Of a stretch of 64,000 nt of DNA, positions 9,345-18,742 are shown one piece after another. How positions within the stretch are numbered: position 1 is the first letter of the stretch; each line of letters opens with the position of its first letter. Source of the stretch: SHZI01 sp041396045 (GTDB lineage: Bacteria > Pseudomonadota > Gammaproteobacteria > Steroidobacterales > GCA-2729495); assembly GCA_041396045.1 (NCBI GenBank), contig JAWKZI010000004.1:1-64000 (forward strand), in the 5' to 3' direction. A program made the position numbers and the translations under genes. A model generated the notes under the pieces. That model ran no database searches and was not told the DNA's origin. It worked only from the letters and a program-made list of their open reading frames with translations.

Positions 9345-10226
9345 ATGCCTCGCAGCACGACCATGCCCTTTACGACCCGCTTTGCGCCCAGTCCCACGGG
9401 TGAGTTGCATCTGGGTCATGTCTATGCAGCCCTGTTTGCCCACCAGGCTGCCCGGGATTCAGGGGGCCGATTCCTCGTACGGATGGAAGATCTGGACACC
9501 ATCCGATGCCGCACCGATTACGCGACCGCAATCATGGCGGATTTGCAGTGGCTCGGGCTGAGCCCGGCTGGCCCGGTGCTCTACCAGTCGACGCGACTGG
9601 CCACCTACCAGGCCGCCCTCGACCAGCTAAAACATGCTGGCCTGGTCTATCCCTGCTTCTGTACCCGCGGCGACATTGCGCGCGAACTCGACGGTCTGAC
9701 AGCCGCCCCGCACGGGCCGGACGGCCCCTTGTACCCCGGGACCTGTCGCCGGTTGTCAGTGCCTGAACGCGAAGATCGACTGGCTGCGGGTACCATTCCC
9801 GCCTGGCGACTCGATACCGCGCTGGCACGCAGTGCCGTCGCAGACCGTCAGCCCGCGTTTGAGGAAACCGGTCGCGGTCCTCACGACGAGCGCGGCACCA
9901 TTCCCGTCGACTGCGGCTTGCTGGGCGATGTCATTCTGGGGCGCAAGGACTTCGGCGCCAGCTACCACCTGGCCGTGGTTCTGGACGATGCTCATCAGGG
10001 CGTCACGCTGGTAACGCGCGGCGAAGATCTGTTTGCAGCTACTCACGTGCAGTGGCTATTGCAGGCAATTCTTGCTTTGCCTCACCCTGTCTATCGACAT
10101 CACCGGTTGATTCGTGATGCCGAAGGCAACCGGCTGGCCAAACGCGACCACCACCAGACACTGGCAAGCCGCCGGGCCGCAGGCCAGACGCCTTGTGATC
10201 TCAAGCTTGAGTTGCAGTTGGGCTAG
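9345..10226 (+). CDS. gluQ: Glutamyl-Q tRNA(Asp) synthetase
   Basis: A 293-residue truncated glutamyl-tRNA synthetase paralogue that attaches glutamate to the queuosine at the wobble position of tRNA-Asp. It has the class I HIGH element as HLGH in RFAPSPTGELHLGHVYAA, zinc ligands CFC and YPGTC, and a degenerate KMSKS region (RLAKRD). It lacks the anticodon-binding domain, as expected for the family. A second ATG at 9363 is a possible start. queC and queE, which act in making queuosine, are at 53.8-55.1 kb. dksA, its usual neighbour in enterobacteria and pseudomonads, is not beside it. Confidence 0.95.
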   Translation: MPRSTTMPFTTRFAPSPTGELHLGHVYAALFAHQAARDSGGRFLVRMEDLDTIRCRTDYATAIMADLQWLGLSPAGPVLYQSTRLATYQAALDQLKHAGLVYPCFCTRGDIARELDGLTAAPHGPDGPLYPGTCRRLSVPEREDRLAAGTIPAWRLDTALARSAVADRQPAFEETGRGPHDERGTIPVDCGLLGDVILGRKDFGASYHLAVVLDDAHQGVTLVTRGEDLFAATHVQWLLQAILALPHPVYRHHRLIRDAEGNRLAKRDHHQTLASRRAAGQTPCDLKLELQLG

Positions 10227-10236
10227 GATACCGGGC

Positions 10237-10914
10237 ATGCAAACTTCCGATCTGACGCCACGCCAGTACTGGATTTCCCTTAAAAGCAATCCGGCTCGTC
10301 GCGCCTTTGGCTTTGGCCACAAGGCGGCACTGATCAATATCGATCTGCAGCGGGCCTACACGGCAGTAGGCACGTACCAGACAGCGTACGAGACCGATCC
10401 CAAACAGCTTGACTACATCAACATGCTGGCCGATCTCACCCGCAGACGACAGTGGCCGGTAATCTGGACCTACGTGGCTTACCTGCCTGACGCGTCGGAT
10501 GCCGGCATCTGGGGTACACGCAGCGATACCGAAGACTCCCTGCAAAACATCAAGGAAGGTTCCGACCGCGCAACACTGGATGCCCGCCTGCAGGTAGACA
10601 GAAACCGGGACGCCATATTCAGAAAGCGGATGGCCAGCGTCTTTCATGAGACGCCGATCGGTTCACTTCTGAACTGGCACCGCGTCGACACAGTAATTTT
10701 GACTGGCGGCAGCACTTCAGGCTGTGTGCGGGCAAGTGCCGTGGACGCGCTGTCACGCGGTTACCGGGTCATCATCCCCGAAGAATGCGTGGCTGATCGA
10801 CACGAGATTCCGCATTTCGCAAACCTCTGCGACCTGCTCCTGAAATATGCCGACGTCGAATCCTGGGCTACGGTGCGTGACCGGCTGAAGCAGGCTGATC
10901 AGAATTCCGCCTGA
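10237..10914 (+). CDS. Isochorismatase-family cysteine hydrolase
   Basis: A 225-residue protein of the isochorismatase/nicotinamidase superfamily, closest in outline to N-carbamoylsarcosine amidases. The catalytic Asp lies in ALINIDLQRAY and the nucleophilic Cys in GGSTSGCVRASAVDALSRGY, with the typical VIIPEECVAD after it. The start ATG has an AGGA box 8 bases upstream and lies 10 bases after gluQ. Substrate not inferred; members hydrolyse amides or vinyl ethers. Confidence 0.85.
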   Translation: MQTSDLTPRQYWISLKSNPARRAFGFGHKAALINIDLQRAYTAVGTYQTAYETDPKQLDYINMLADLTRRRQWPVIWTYVAYLPDASDAGIWGTRSDTEDSLQNIKEGSDRATLDARLQVDRNRDAIFRKRMASVFHETPIGSLLNWHRVDTVILTGGSTSGCVRASAVDALSRGYRVIIPEECVADRHEIPHFANLCDLLLKYADVESWATVRDRLKQADQNSA

Positions 10915-10926
10915 TCGGAATCCCGA

Positions 10927-11757
10927 CTACCTGGGGTCAGGCACAAGAGCGCTGAATCCCTGGCGCCACTGATCGGCAGCGACGTCGTCGTCATTGAAAA
11001 CCTCGAAGGTTTTTCGCAACGCATCCGGATTATCCAGTGTGGCAATCATGACGGCCGCCACATCCGCACGGGCAATACGCCCGGATCCCTTGTCGCCCTG
11101 CTCGAGCACAATGCCAGCCTGACCCGGCTTCCCGTCTACAAGACCACCAGCGCGAACTATCGTGTACGGCACACCACTCGCGCGCAAATGTGCCTCGCCC
11201 TTCGCCTTCCACTCCAGCACATCGCCGGACAGCAAATTGAGCACCATGCCAATAAAGCCACCACCGCTTCCGGCGCCCATGGAAGATTCCAGCACGAACT
11301 GCCGTACGCCGGCATCGCGAGCGGCATCGCTCAAGTTCCTGACGCCGCCGAAATCCACAAACTCGGCACTGTTCGGACCGGATCGCTCGGTGGCTCCGAT
11401 GGCACATAGCACCAGGGTGACACCTCGCAGCGCCGAGACCAGGCTTTCGGGCCGCGTCACGTCCCCGGCGACCCACGCGTACTCGGTACCGACCGTGCGT
11501 CGTGCGGCCTCTACATCGCGGGCCATCGGTCGAATTGCAAAACGCGGATCCTGCTTCAACTGCTCAAGAATCTCACGACCGGTTCGACCGGTTGCACCGG
11601 CAACCAGCACAATCGCCGGACCACGGGCCCCTGGTTTCGGCAACTCACCGGTGAGTTCGTGCTGGGCCATTGCCGGACCGACCATGCTGGCAAGCACCAG
11701 CACGCCCAGGATTGGCTTGCGGCAGGTCTTCCAGACTCTCTTCATCGTTGACAACAT
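10927..11757 (-). CDS. NmrA-like NAD(P)-binding protein with N-terminal signal peptide
   Basis: A 276-residue protein. A classical signal peptide is visible (MKRVWK basic start, ILGVLVLASMVGPAMAQ with an Ala-x-Ala-type cleavage site), then a Rossmann domain with AGATGRTGREILEQL, LVLCAIGATERSG and a VLESSMG active-site stretch. NmrA-like proteins normally bind NAD(P) in the cytoplasm, so export would be odd. The ATG follows directly on the stop of the upstream methyltransferase (TGAATG); the second ATG four codons in gives a tidier signal peptide. Confidence 0.8.
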   Translation of the reverse strand: MLSTMKRVWKTCRKPILGVLVLASMVGPAMAQHELTGELPKPGARGPAIVLVAGATGRTGREILEQLKQDPRFAIRPMARDVEAARRTVGTEYAWVAGDVTRPESLVSALRGVTLVLCAIGATERSGPNSAEFVDFGGVRNLSDAARDAGVRQFVLESSMGAGSGGGFIGMVLNLLSGDVLEWKAKGEAHLRASGVPYTIVRAGGLVDGKPGQAGIVLEQGDKGSGRIARADVAAVMIATLDNPDALRKTFEVFNDDDVAADQWRQGFSALVPDPR

Positions 11758-12726
11758 TCAATCCGGTCGCCGCATGGCGAAATAAGCGTACAGGTCCCCG
11801 GAATAACCAGCGACAAGTCTGGGCACGAGCTTTACGTATAACGGCTGGAAACCAATCGCTTCCATTTTCGTCCAGAACTCTTCGACGCGGTATGACGTGA
11901 AGCGGGAGGCATGGCGGAAGTAGTCTGCATTTTTCTGCGTGCTGCGTGGTGACCCGTCGTCGTAGCGGATCTGGATGAGTGCCAACCCACCTGGTTTCAA
12001 AAGCTGCCACGCGATGCGTGCCACCCGTTCGCCGTAACTTCGGCTGGGCAACAGTTCAAATACATAGGTCGAGAGAAACAGATCGAATGGTTCTGGCGCC
12101 AGTTCCAGCGCCGTCTCGGGTGATTCAGCCGAAACCAGCACCGGTCGAAACCCGTTGAAGCCTGCCTCGGCCAGCACGCGCTCACACTCAACAAGGCTCG
12201 CCTGGGCTATCTCTATACCGCAGTATTCCTTTACTTCGTGTATGAAGTGAATCGCGTTGGCACCGCCACCCGAGCCCCATTCCACGGCATTGCGCAAGGG
12301 ACGTGGGGTTCCCATGGCCTTGCACAACTGCTCATACATCTCGAAGTGCACACGGCCCAGCGCCAGCCACTTGTCCCGATCCTGCCACGGTCCGGTATCT
12401 ACCCAGTGCGAGTAATCCCCAAGATTGATACCGGCCTTGTCGCCTTCATTCCAGTACCGCATCGTCTCACTCGCCAGTTCGGCCTCGGACTGACCGCGCC
12501 CGGCCAGACGCAAGACAAACAGACGAATACGTTGGCCCAGATGACGCAGAAGTCCGGCAGGACCGGCTGCCACCAGGACCGTTCGGGACTCCCGTAGCAA
12601 ACGGAACAGGGGATTCAGTGCGCGGCGAACTTTGGTCCGAAGTTTCCTGGCCACACGTCGGGCAATGCCCAGGAATCCGCTGGTATTCCAGGTTTCTTCC
12701 AGTTCGCGTGCCAGCCTGCCAGCCAT
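11758..12726 (-). CDS. Class I SAM-dependent methyltransferase
   Basis: About 322 residues. SAM-binding motif I is VEWGSGGGANAIHFI, followed by the acidic CGIEIAQASL. The N-terminal about 75 residues are very basic and may bind membrane or nucleic acid. The C-terminal part has SRSYGERVARIAWQLLKPGG and RFTSYRVEEFWTKMEAIGF, common in methyltransferases found with surface-glycan genes. The start at ATG 12726 lies four bases after the stop of the upstream interrupted gene. The target is unknown. Confidence 0.82.
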   Translation of the reverse strand: MAGRLARELEETWNTSGFLGIARRVARKLRTKVRRALNPLFRLLRESRTVLVAAGPAGLLRHLGQRIRLFVLRLAGRGQSEAELASETMRYWNEGDKAGINLGDYSHWVDTGPWQDRDKWLALGRVHFEMYEQLCKAMGTPRPLRNAVEWGSGGGANAIHFIHEVKEYCGIEIAQASLVECERVLAEAGFNGFRPVLVSAESPETALELAPEPFDLFLSTYVFELLPSRSYGERVARIAWQLLKPGGLALIQIRYDDGSPRSTQKNADYFRHASRFTSYRVEEFWTKMEAIGFQPLYVKLVPRLVAGYSGDLYAYFAMRRPD

Positions 12727-12730
12727 GGCT

Positions 12731-13816
12731 CTAGTCCGCCGCGTCGGACGGCCGTACGCTGCTTTCATCCAGACGCTTCAGCCAGATTTCGCGCCAGTAG
12801 GCGGTAATCCGCCGCGGGCACATCAGTCGCTTGGCAGAGTACTCGCCCTTGCAAACAACATCGTCCAGCACAATGCATGGATTCTTGAATTCCATCATCT
12901 CGCCCGTCTGCTCATTGATGATGCGCTCGACACGGTTGGTGACGCGAAAGCGGCTGCCGCAGTAAGTGGTCATCTCTTCATCGATCTGCAGTCAGCGATT
13001 GCGCTTCATGGCGTTCACCGTTGCCTCGATCTCCGCTTTGCTGCGAATTTCGACCAGGTCTCCGACCTGCAGTCCGGATCGTTCATCCGGGGTCGTCTGG
13101 CCTGCGGGTATCTGCCCTTTCATGTGCGGATCTGGCTGGCCGCGCAGCCATTGGTGGACCCGCCCGTAAAGCCAGACCCACGCCCGATAGCCGACAGGCA
13201 AACGCCGCATGTTGAAGACCCACGACAGCAGCAGGGTGGACAGCACATGACCGGCCGACGCATTACCACTGCGATAGTCCTGCCAGTACTGACGGACATC
13301 CCACCATGCCAGCGGCTCTGTTGCAGCGAAGAGTTGCAGTGCCTGGCAACGGTAACGCATCACACCGTTTGCCTCTACGGCACCTACGTTGTCGGCCAGC
13401 TTGTTTGCCAGCATCGTCGCTTCAGCTTTCTGTTCGATCGAACTGTTGCCTGGCCCGTCAACGTCTGTGGACGCTGGCTTCAGCCACTGGGTTTTCCAGA
13501 ACAACAGGCATTCAGCCTGACAGCCACCGTGAGCACTGCCATCACAACGCAGGTTGCCGAGGTGAACGGCACGCTTCAGTTGACGTCCGCCAGTTCGATT
13601 GGCGGTATCACAGGTTTTGTGAGCTGATGCCGAAACCTGGAACCGCCGTCCGGCAAATTGCAACATCTCCGGCATGAACGGCATGTGGTTCGTATCACCG
13701 TGACTATCCAGGGTCTTGAGGATTTCATCAGCGGACTGTATTTCAACCCAGTCACCCACCTTGGGGTGCCAGTTGGCTGGTACCGGAAATCCGGTTTTGT
13801 GCTCAGGAGACTGCAT
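12731..13816 (-). pseudogene. Two-domain Cys-containing conserved protein, interrupted by an in-frame TGA
   Basis: About 361 residues if read through. The N- and C-terminal parts are related: VGDWVEIQSADEIL and VGDLVEIRSKAEIE open each copy, then E-M, a Gly-Arg/Ser-x-F stretch, a C-x-G with a later Cys, and a W-K/R-x-x-WLK ending. Between them lies a segment with MRYRCQALQLF and AWWDVRQYWQDYRSGN. The family occurs beside glycosyltransferase and methyltransferase genes; function unknown. At 12992-12994 the minus strand reads CGC TGA CTG CAG ATC GAT: a TGA in the same frame where a Gly codon (GGA) would fit. A single substitution or sequencing error is likely. Confidence 0.65.
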
Positions 13817-13882
13817 GGTGCCCGCAACCGTACACGATGGTGAATACAACTGGCAAAGTACCGCGTTCCACAAACGCGAGCC

Positions 13883-14737
13883 TTACCGGAACTGCGTGAG
13901 GTGATCGCCAATGAAGCCGGAGAGGCCGTGCGGCGGCCGCCCCAGGAGTCGCCGGATAACATCGGTGGTGTGGTCAATGGCTCCAGCGGCGATGGCATCG
14001 AACTCCATGCACACCGCATTAACCCGCCATGGGCTCAAGCCTAGGCCGGCAAGCCGCTGCCGGAACTCCTCCATTGGCTGACTTGCATAGCGGATTTCAC
14101 GACCCAGGACCCTGGAAAAGGTCCGGGCAACGGCGTCCAGCGTCAGCAGATCGGGACCGGTCAGGTCGTAGCTTTGGCCTTCGTGTCCGGAGCCGGTCAA
14201 TACACGCACAATGACAGCACCGACATCGCGCAGGTCCGTTGGCGCAATGGTCCCCTTGCCGGCCGGTAGCCGGATGACCCCGCGTTCGCGAATGCCGCTT
14301 GCCAGGGTCAGAAAAGTCTGCATGAAAAATGTCGGCCGGATCATCGTCCAGGCGATTCCCGAGGCGCGGATGTACTGCTCGGATGCCACATGATTTCGCG
14401 TAATCGGGTTCTTCGACTCCGGCACAGACTCCAGTGACGAGAGCTTTACCAGGTGGCGGACGTCATGGCGTACGGCGGCATCACTGAAGCGCTTTTCGAG
14501 CCTCAGTTGCTCCTGATTGTTGGGTAACACCAGAAACGCGCGCGTAATGCCCGCCATCGCCCGTTGCAAAACAGCCTCGTCGGCGAGATCGCCAACGACA
14601 GCATCCGGGGTCAGCGATTGCACGATCGCCGCTTTCGCCGGATTTCTCAGTAACGCACGAAACGGTACCCGCGCGGCCACCAATTGCCGCGCCACCTCAC
14701 CACCCGTCTTGCCGGTAACGCCAGTCAGTAAAATCAT
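13883..14737 (-). CDS. NmrA/HSCARG-like NAD(P)-binding oxidoreductase
   Basis: A 284-residue atypical SDR. The nucleotide-binding motif is MILLTGVTGKTGGEVARQL, followed by RALLRNPAKA, FLVLPNNQEQ and the substrate-side WTMIRPTFFMQTFL typical of quinone-reductase-like NmrA proteins. Unlike the relative at 10.9 kb it has no signal peptide. It ends upstream of the interrupted two-domain gene and starts 26 bases after the stop of the LEH-like gene, so the minus-strand genes from 15.1 to 10.9 kb may form one transcription unit. Confidence 0.85.
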   Translation of the reverse strand: MILLTGVTGKTGGEVARQLVAARVPFRALLRNPAKAAIVQSLTPDAVVGDLADEAVLQRAMAGITRAFLVLPNNQEQLRLEKRFSDAAVRHDVRHLVKLSSLESVPESKNPITRNHVASEQYIRASGIAWTMIRPTFFMQTFLTLASGIRERGVIRLPAGKGTIAPTDLRDVGAVIVRVLTGSGHEGQSYDLTGPDLLTLDAVARTFSRVLGREIRYASQPMEEFRQRLAGLGLSPWRVNAVCMEFDAIAAGAIDHTTDVIRRLLGRPPHGLSGFIGDHLTQFR

Positions 14738-14763
14738 TCACTGACGCCCTTGTTCAAACGTGG

Positions 14764-15131
14764 TCATCGAATCGTATAGTCGCGCCAGACGGCAATCTTG
14801 CCATCCCGGATGATGAACATGCCGGCAATGTGTGGGTGATTGTCGTACTTGCTGTCGTGGGCGTAGAGTGATCGATTCGCTCGTTGACGACCATTGGTCC
14901 CACTGCGTGGGACCTGACCACTACCCAGTCAACCGCTTTCAGCTTCTTCAGAAAGGCCCCCATCTGCTTCACGAAAGCCTCATTGCTCGTAATGACGGGT
15001 CCGCCTTCCCACACCATGTATTCGAAAGGCTGGGCAAAATACCCGGTGAGCAGTTCTGCGTCCTGCCGGGACCAGTCCTTGCAGAAGCGGTTGACCAGCT
15101 CCACGTTGGCCTGCTCGACGTCGGTAGACAT
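14764..15131 (-). CDS. Limonene-1,2-epoxide hydrolase/SnoaL-like protein (one frameshift)
   Basis: A small cone-fold (NTF2-like) protein of about 122 residues. Features resembling limonene-1,2-epoxide hydrolase are FAQPFEYMVWEGGP, the R-x-D pair in VVNERIDH and the final WRDYTIR. The frame slips near 14866-14870; inserting one T gives YAHDSKYDNHPHIAGMF and a stop at 14764, instead of a low-complexity Thr/Ser run. Activity on an epoxide is inference from the Arg-Asp pair. Confidence 0.75.
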
Positions 15132-15147
15132 GCTTGATGCTCCGCTC

Positions 15148-18100
15148 TCAGGGGCTGGTGTCCAGCACCAGTACCCAGTCGGTCTTGTTCAGTGAATTGT
15201 TGCCGGTTGGCCTGAATACCCGGCTGCCGGTGTTGGGGAACGGCGAATTCGCGACTGTCGAGTATCCCCGTTGGTCGGATCATACCAGCGAGCCCTGACA
15301 GAATTACCGGCGAGTCGGCTCTGTCCACGGTCAAATCGCGAACGTCACGCGTGTAGACCAGGGCAAAACTCCCGTCAGCCGCAGCCGATGCCGGCGCCCG
15401 GAGTGCGCCACTGCCGTATCCCGCCGTGAGGAAGTTGTTGTTGAAATCCGGTACCAGGGTCCACCACTCGTAGCTCTCCAGCAAATTGCGCAAGTAGATC
15501 ATCGTGCTGGCGCCTTCGGTGTTCAGGCTGCTTTTCCAGGAACTGTTGAAGCGCCATATTGCCGCCTCTCCACGCAACTGACCGGCGGCACCTGACAGCA
15601 CCGCCTGCCAGGCCTGCTGCCGGGTTTCCGTGCCATTGGCTGACTCGTTCTCGTAAGAATCCTCGATCAGAAAGAACGGCATGGTGGCACGCTCATACTC
15701 ACCCTGAGCTTCGGCGACTACCGTGTTCTTGTCGGTATAGATGTTGTTGACGTTCAGCCATGCTTCCGAAGTTCCGAGCCACTGCAGCGCCGCAGTGCCT
15801 CTGGACCCGTGGAAGGTGTGCAGACTGGTAGTTTCGATAGCCCGTATGCCATCGACAACGGCACGCATGCGGTCCTTATCGGGCGGGTTGTAGTCACCAC
15901 CATGAACCCACATGATGTTGTCGTACTGTTGAAAACGGGTCGCTACATATTGTCCGTAGGCCTCGAGCTTTGCGTGACCTGCCGTTCCCATCGCCTGATA
16001 CCAACCCTGGTCCCCGCCATCGAATCCAAGATAAGCCGGCGTCAACATCACCAGCATGCCTTTTTCACGTGCCTTGGAAATCACGTAGTCAGCTTGCGCG
16101 AAGTACGCTTCGTTTGGCGTTGAAAAATCTTCGCTTACCAGAAAGGGGCCATCGCCATACCAGTTTTGGGCGCATTGTCGGAGTAATAGTGTTCGATCAA
16201 CTCGACCAGAATGGTGTTCACCCCCTTCTGCTGTCGATCGTTCAGGTACAGGTCTACATCTGCCTTGTTGAGCTGGGTCATCAACAGCCACGGCGTGTCT
16301 CCCTGAATCAGGAAGGGATTGCCCTGGGCGGTAATGAGATAACGCTTGCCAGCTTCGACATGCAGCGGAAATGGCGATGTGCTACCCGTGGTAACCGTAA
16401 CTGTGACAGACCGGCTGATGGTGCCGCCGGTACCGGTACAACTCAGGGTGTAGGTCTTGCTGGTCGTTAGCGCACCGGTGCTCTGCGATCCACTGGTCCC
16501 CTTGCTACCACTCCAGTCGCCGGTGGCCGTGCAGCTACTTGTATTCGTTGAACTCCAGGACAACGTCGATGCATTGCCACTGGCAATACTCGTCGGACTG
16601 GCTGTCAGGGTTACGGTTGGTGCCGGTGCCACGGTCACCGTGGCCGACTGGTTCGCGGTACCGCCGGTACCGGTACAACTCAGGGTATAAGTCTTGCTGG
16701 CTGTCAGCGTACCGGTGCTTTGCGTACCACTGGTGGCCTTGCTGCCGCTCCAGTCGCCACTTGCCGTGCAGCTACTGGCATTGGTTGAGCTCCAGGACAG
16801 CGTCGATGCACTGCCACTGGCAATACTCGTCGGACTGGCTGTCAGGGTTACGGTTGGTGCCGGTGCCGGCGTGACGGCGACGGAAGCGGTCTGGCTGGCA
16901 GAACCGCCCGCACCCGTACAGACCAGCGTGTAACTCGAATTGCTCAGCAAAACGCCGGTGTTTTGCGAGCCAGAAACGCCCTTGCTGCCACTCCACGCAC
17001 CCGAGGCCGTGCAGGCAGTGGTATTTGCGCTGGTCCAGGTGATCGTGGTTGAGTTGCCGGCGACGATGGTGGACGGATTGGCTGCCAGGCTCAGGGTGGG
17101 CACACCTGGTGCCGAATTGACACTTACCGCGACAGTGTCATTGGCCGAACCGCCCGCGCCGCTGCAGGTCAGGGTGTAGCTCGAATTGCTCAGCAAAACG
17201 CCGGTGTTTTGCGAGCCAGAAACGCCCTTGCTGCCACTCCACGCACCCGAGGCCGTGCAGGCAGTGGTATTTGCGCTGGTCCAGGTGGATCGTGGTTGAG
17301 TTGCCGGCGACGATGGTGGACGGATTGGCTGCCAGGCTCAGGGTGGGCACACCTGGTGCCGAATTGACACTTACCGCGACAGTGTCATTGGCCGAACCGC
17401 CCGCGCCGCTGCAGGTCAGGGTGTAGCTGCATTGCTGGTCAGGGGACCGGTCGTCTCCGTTCCGACGGTGTTCCGGTTCCCGCTCCAGCCACCGGAGGCG
17501 ACGCAGCCGGTCGCGTTCGATGAAGACCAGCTCAGCGTTGCCGCCTGGCCGCTGTCGATCATCTGAGGTGAAACTGACAATGTGACGGCTGGCGGCGGGG
17601 GCGGCGGTGGCACCACCGTCACGGTGACCGATTGCTTGACACTGCTGGCGTTCTGGCCCTGGCAAACCAGCGTATAAGTGCTGGTACTGGCAATCGCACC
17701 GGTGCCCTGTGTGCCGGACAGGGCCTTGCTGCCGTTCCAGGCGCCCGAGGCCATGCAGGATGTGGCGTTGCTGCTGGTCCGGTTGAGTGTGGCCGCAGAT
17801 CCGGCCACCACTGATCCTGGCACGACTTCAAAAGACAGTGTCGGCTGCACAGCCGGTTGGACTGTCACGAACGTGCTTGCACTGGCCGAACCACCAGCTC
17901 CGCTGCAGGTCAGGGTGTAGCTTCGGTCGGCAGTCAGCGGACCGGTACTTTCAGCACCAGTCGTCGCCCGGTCTCCTGACCAGTCACCCGATGCTGTGCA
18001 ATCCGTGGCATCACCGGTGCTCCAGAGCAACGTGGCCGCGATACGGACAAAGCACCGCCGATGGATTGACATTCAGGGTAATGGTCGGTGCCGATTTACG

Positions 18101-18194
18101 CCTCCGGAACCGTCACCCGAGTCACTGCCGGAACCACCCCGCAAGCACCCAGGACAGCAGCAGTCAGAACTATTGCCAGCCGGATCAAAATCAT
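15148..18194 (-). pseudogene. DUF4038 (glycoside-hydrolase-like) lipoprotein with seven Ig-like repeats, multiple frameshifts
   Basis: About 1015 residues when the frame is followed. It begins with a lipoprotein signal (MILIRLAIVLTAAVLGACG) and a Gly/Ser/Asp linker. Seven repeats of about 80 residues follow, each with the pattern TLSWSSTNASSCTASGDWSG and a second Cys in YTLSCTGTGG. The C-terminal domain is DUF4038/apiosidase-like: NPFLIQGDTPWLLM, VMLTPAYLGF, IMWVHGGDYNPP and ALVYTRDVRDL. The frame breaks at about 15268, 15295, 16165 (AAAA), 17287, 17430, 18045, 18088 and 18130. Sugar hydrolysis at the cell surface is inferred from the domain only. Confidence 0.75.
16935..17427 (-). repeat. 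Perfect 246-bp tandem duplication of one Ig-like repeat
   Basis: Copy one runs 16935-17180 and copy two 17181-17427. They are identical base for base by eye except for one extra G in copy two (17287-17288), which shifts the frame. The period of 246 bases equals 82 codons, one Ig-like repeat. The other repeats in the gene are clearly diverged, so this is a recent duplication or an assembly effect. Confidence 0.85.
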
Positions 18195-18289
18195 CCGCGC
18201 ATTCTAATGGACATCAGCCTGCTCAACTTGCACCCAAATCACGGTCACTACATGACGTGAGCACCAACAAGCAGGACGCAGCCCTCGAT

Positions 18290-18713
18290 TCAGATCCAGC
18301 CCCGGCATCCTGCTGCACTGCATTTGCAGCGGAGCTGGCCGTTATGGTGGCTGTTTCCGTAGTCCACAGTAAGCTCCTCACCAGTGGCAATCCGGCGCAA
18401 GGCATAGAACTCGGCTCGATTCTCCAGACACCGCATGAAGGTGTTTGGTGCGCAGGAATGATTGATAAAGCGGAAATCCGCGATGCGTGTCGGTGGCATC
18501 AATCGCCTTCCACTCTAGTTCAACGATGGCGACGACCCGTCGTCCCTTCGCCCTTCGCCGTGCCTCCCGGATCGTGATGATCTCGCCCTCGAATTCACCA
18601 ATCTTGGCCCGGGCGGGAATCACGCAACCGGCAAACAGACCACGGCCGGTAACCGCGCTCGGACCAACACTGAGCTTGTCGTAGATCGGCGATGAATAGA
18701 TGATGCGCGCCAC
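18290..18713 (-). CDS. SET-domain protein with post-SET cysteines (one frameshift)
   Basis: About 140 residues when joined across a frameshift near 18484-18492. The SET hallmarks are all present: GPSAVTGRGLFAG at the start, FINHSCAPN, then ELTVDYG, and a C-terminal post-SET cluster CKCSAAGC. Such stand-alone SET proteins are lysine methyltransferase candidates in bacteria; the target is unknown. The broken junction follows AIDATD, where the active-site approach loop should be. It is divergent from the ABC exporter genes, 29 bases apart. Confidence 0.78.
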
Positions 18714-18742
18714 AAGATATGAATCGTAGATGAGGAACCGAC

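Noticed and set aside
12992..12994. In-frame TGA as selenocysteine or a recoded glycine (code 25)
   Set aside because: Many genes here use TGA as a normal stop, no SECIS-like hairpin was seen after it, and the position calls for Gly, not Cys. A point mutation or base error is simpler.
16300..18000. CRISPR array or VNTR of short repeats
   Set aside because: The repeats are about 240 bases, encode related 80-residue domains in one frame and have no spacers, so they are coding repeats.
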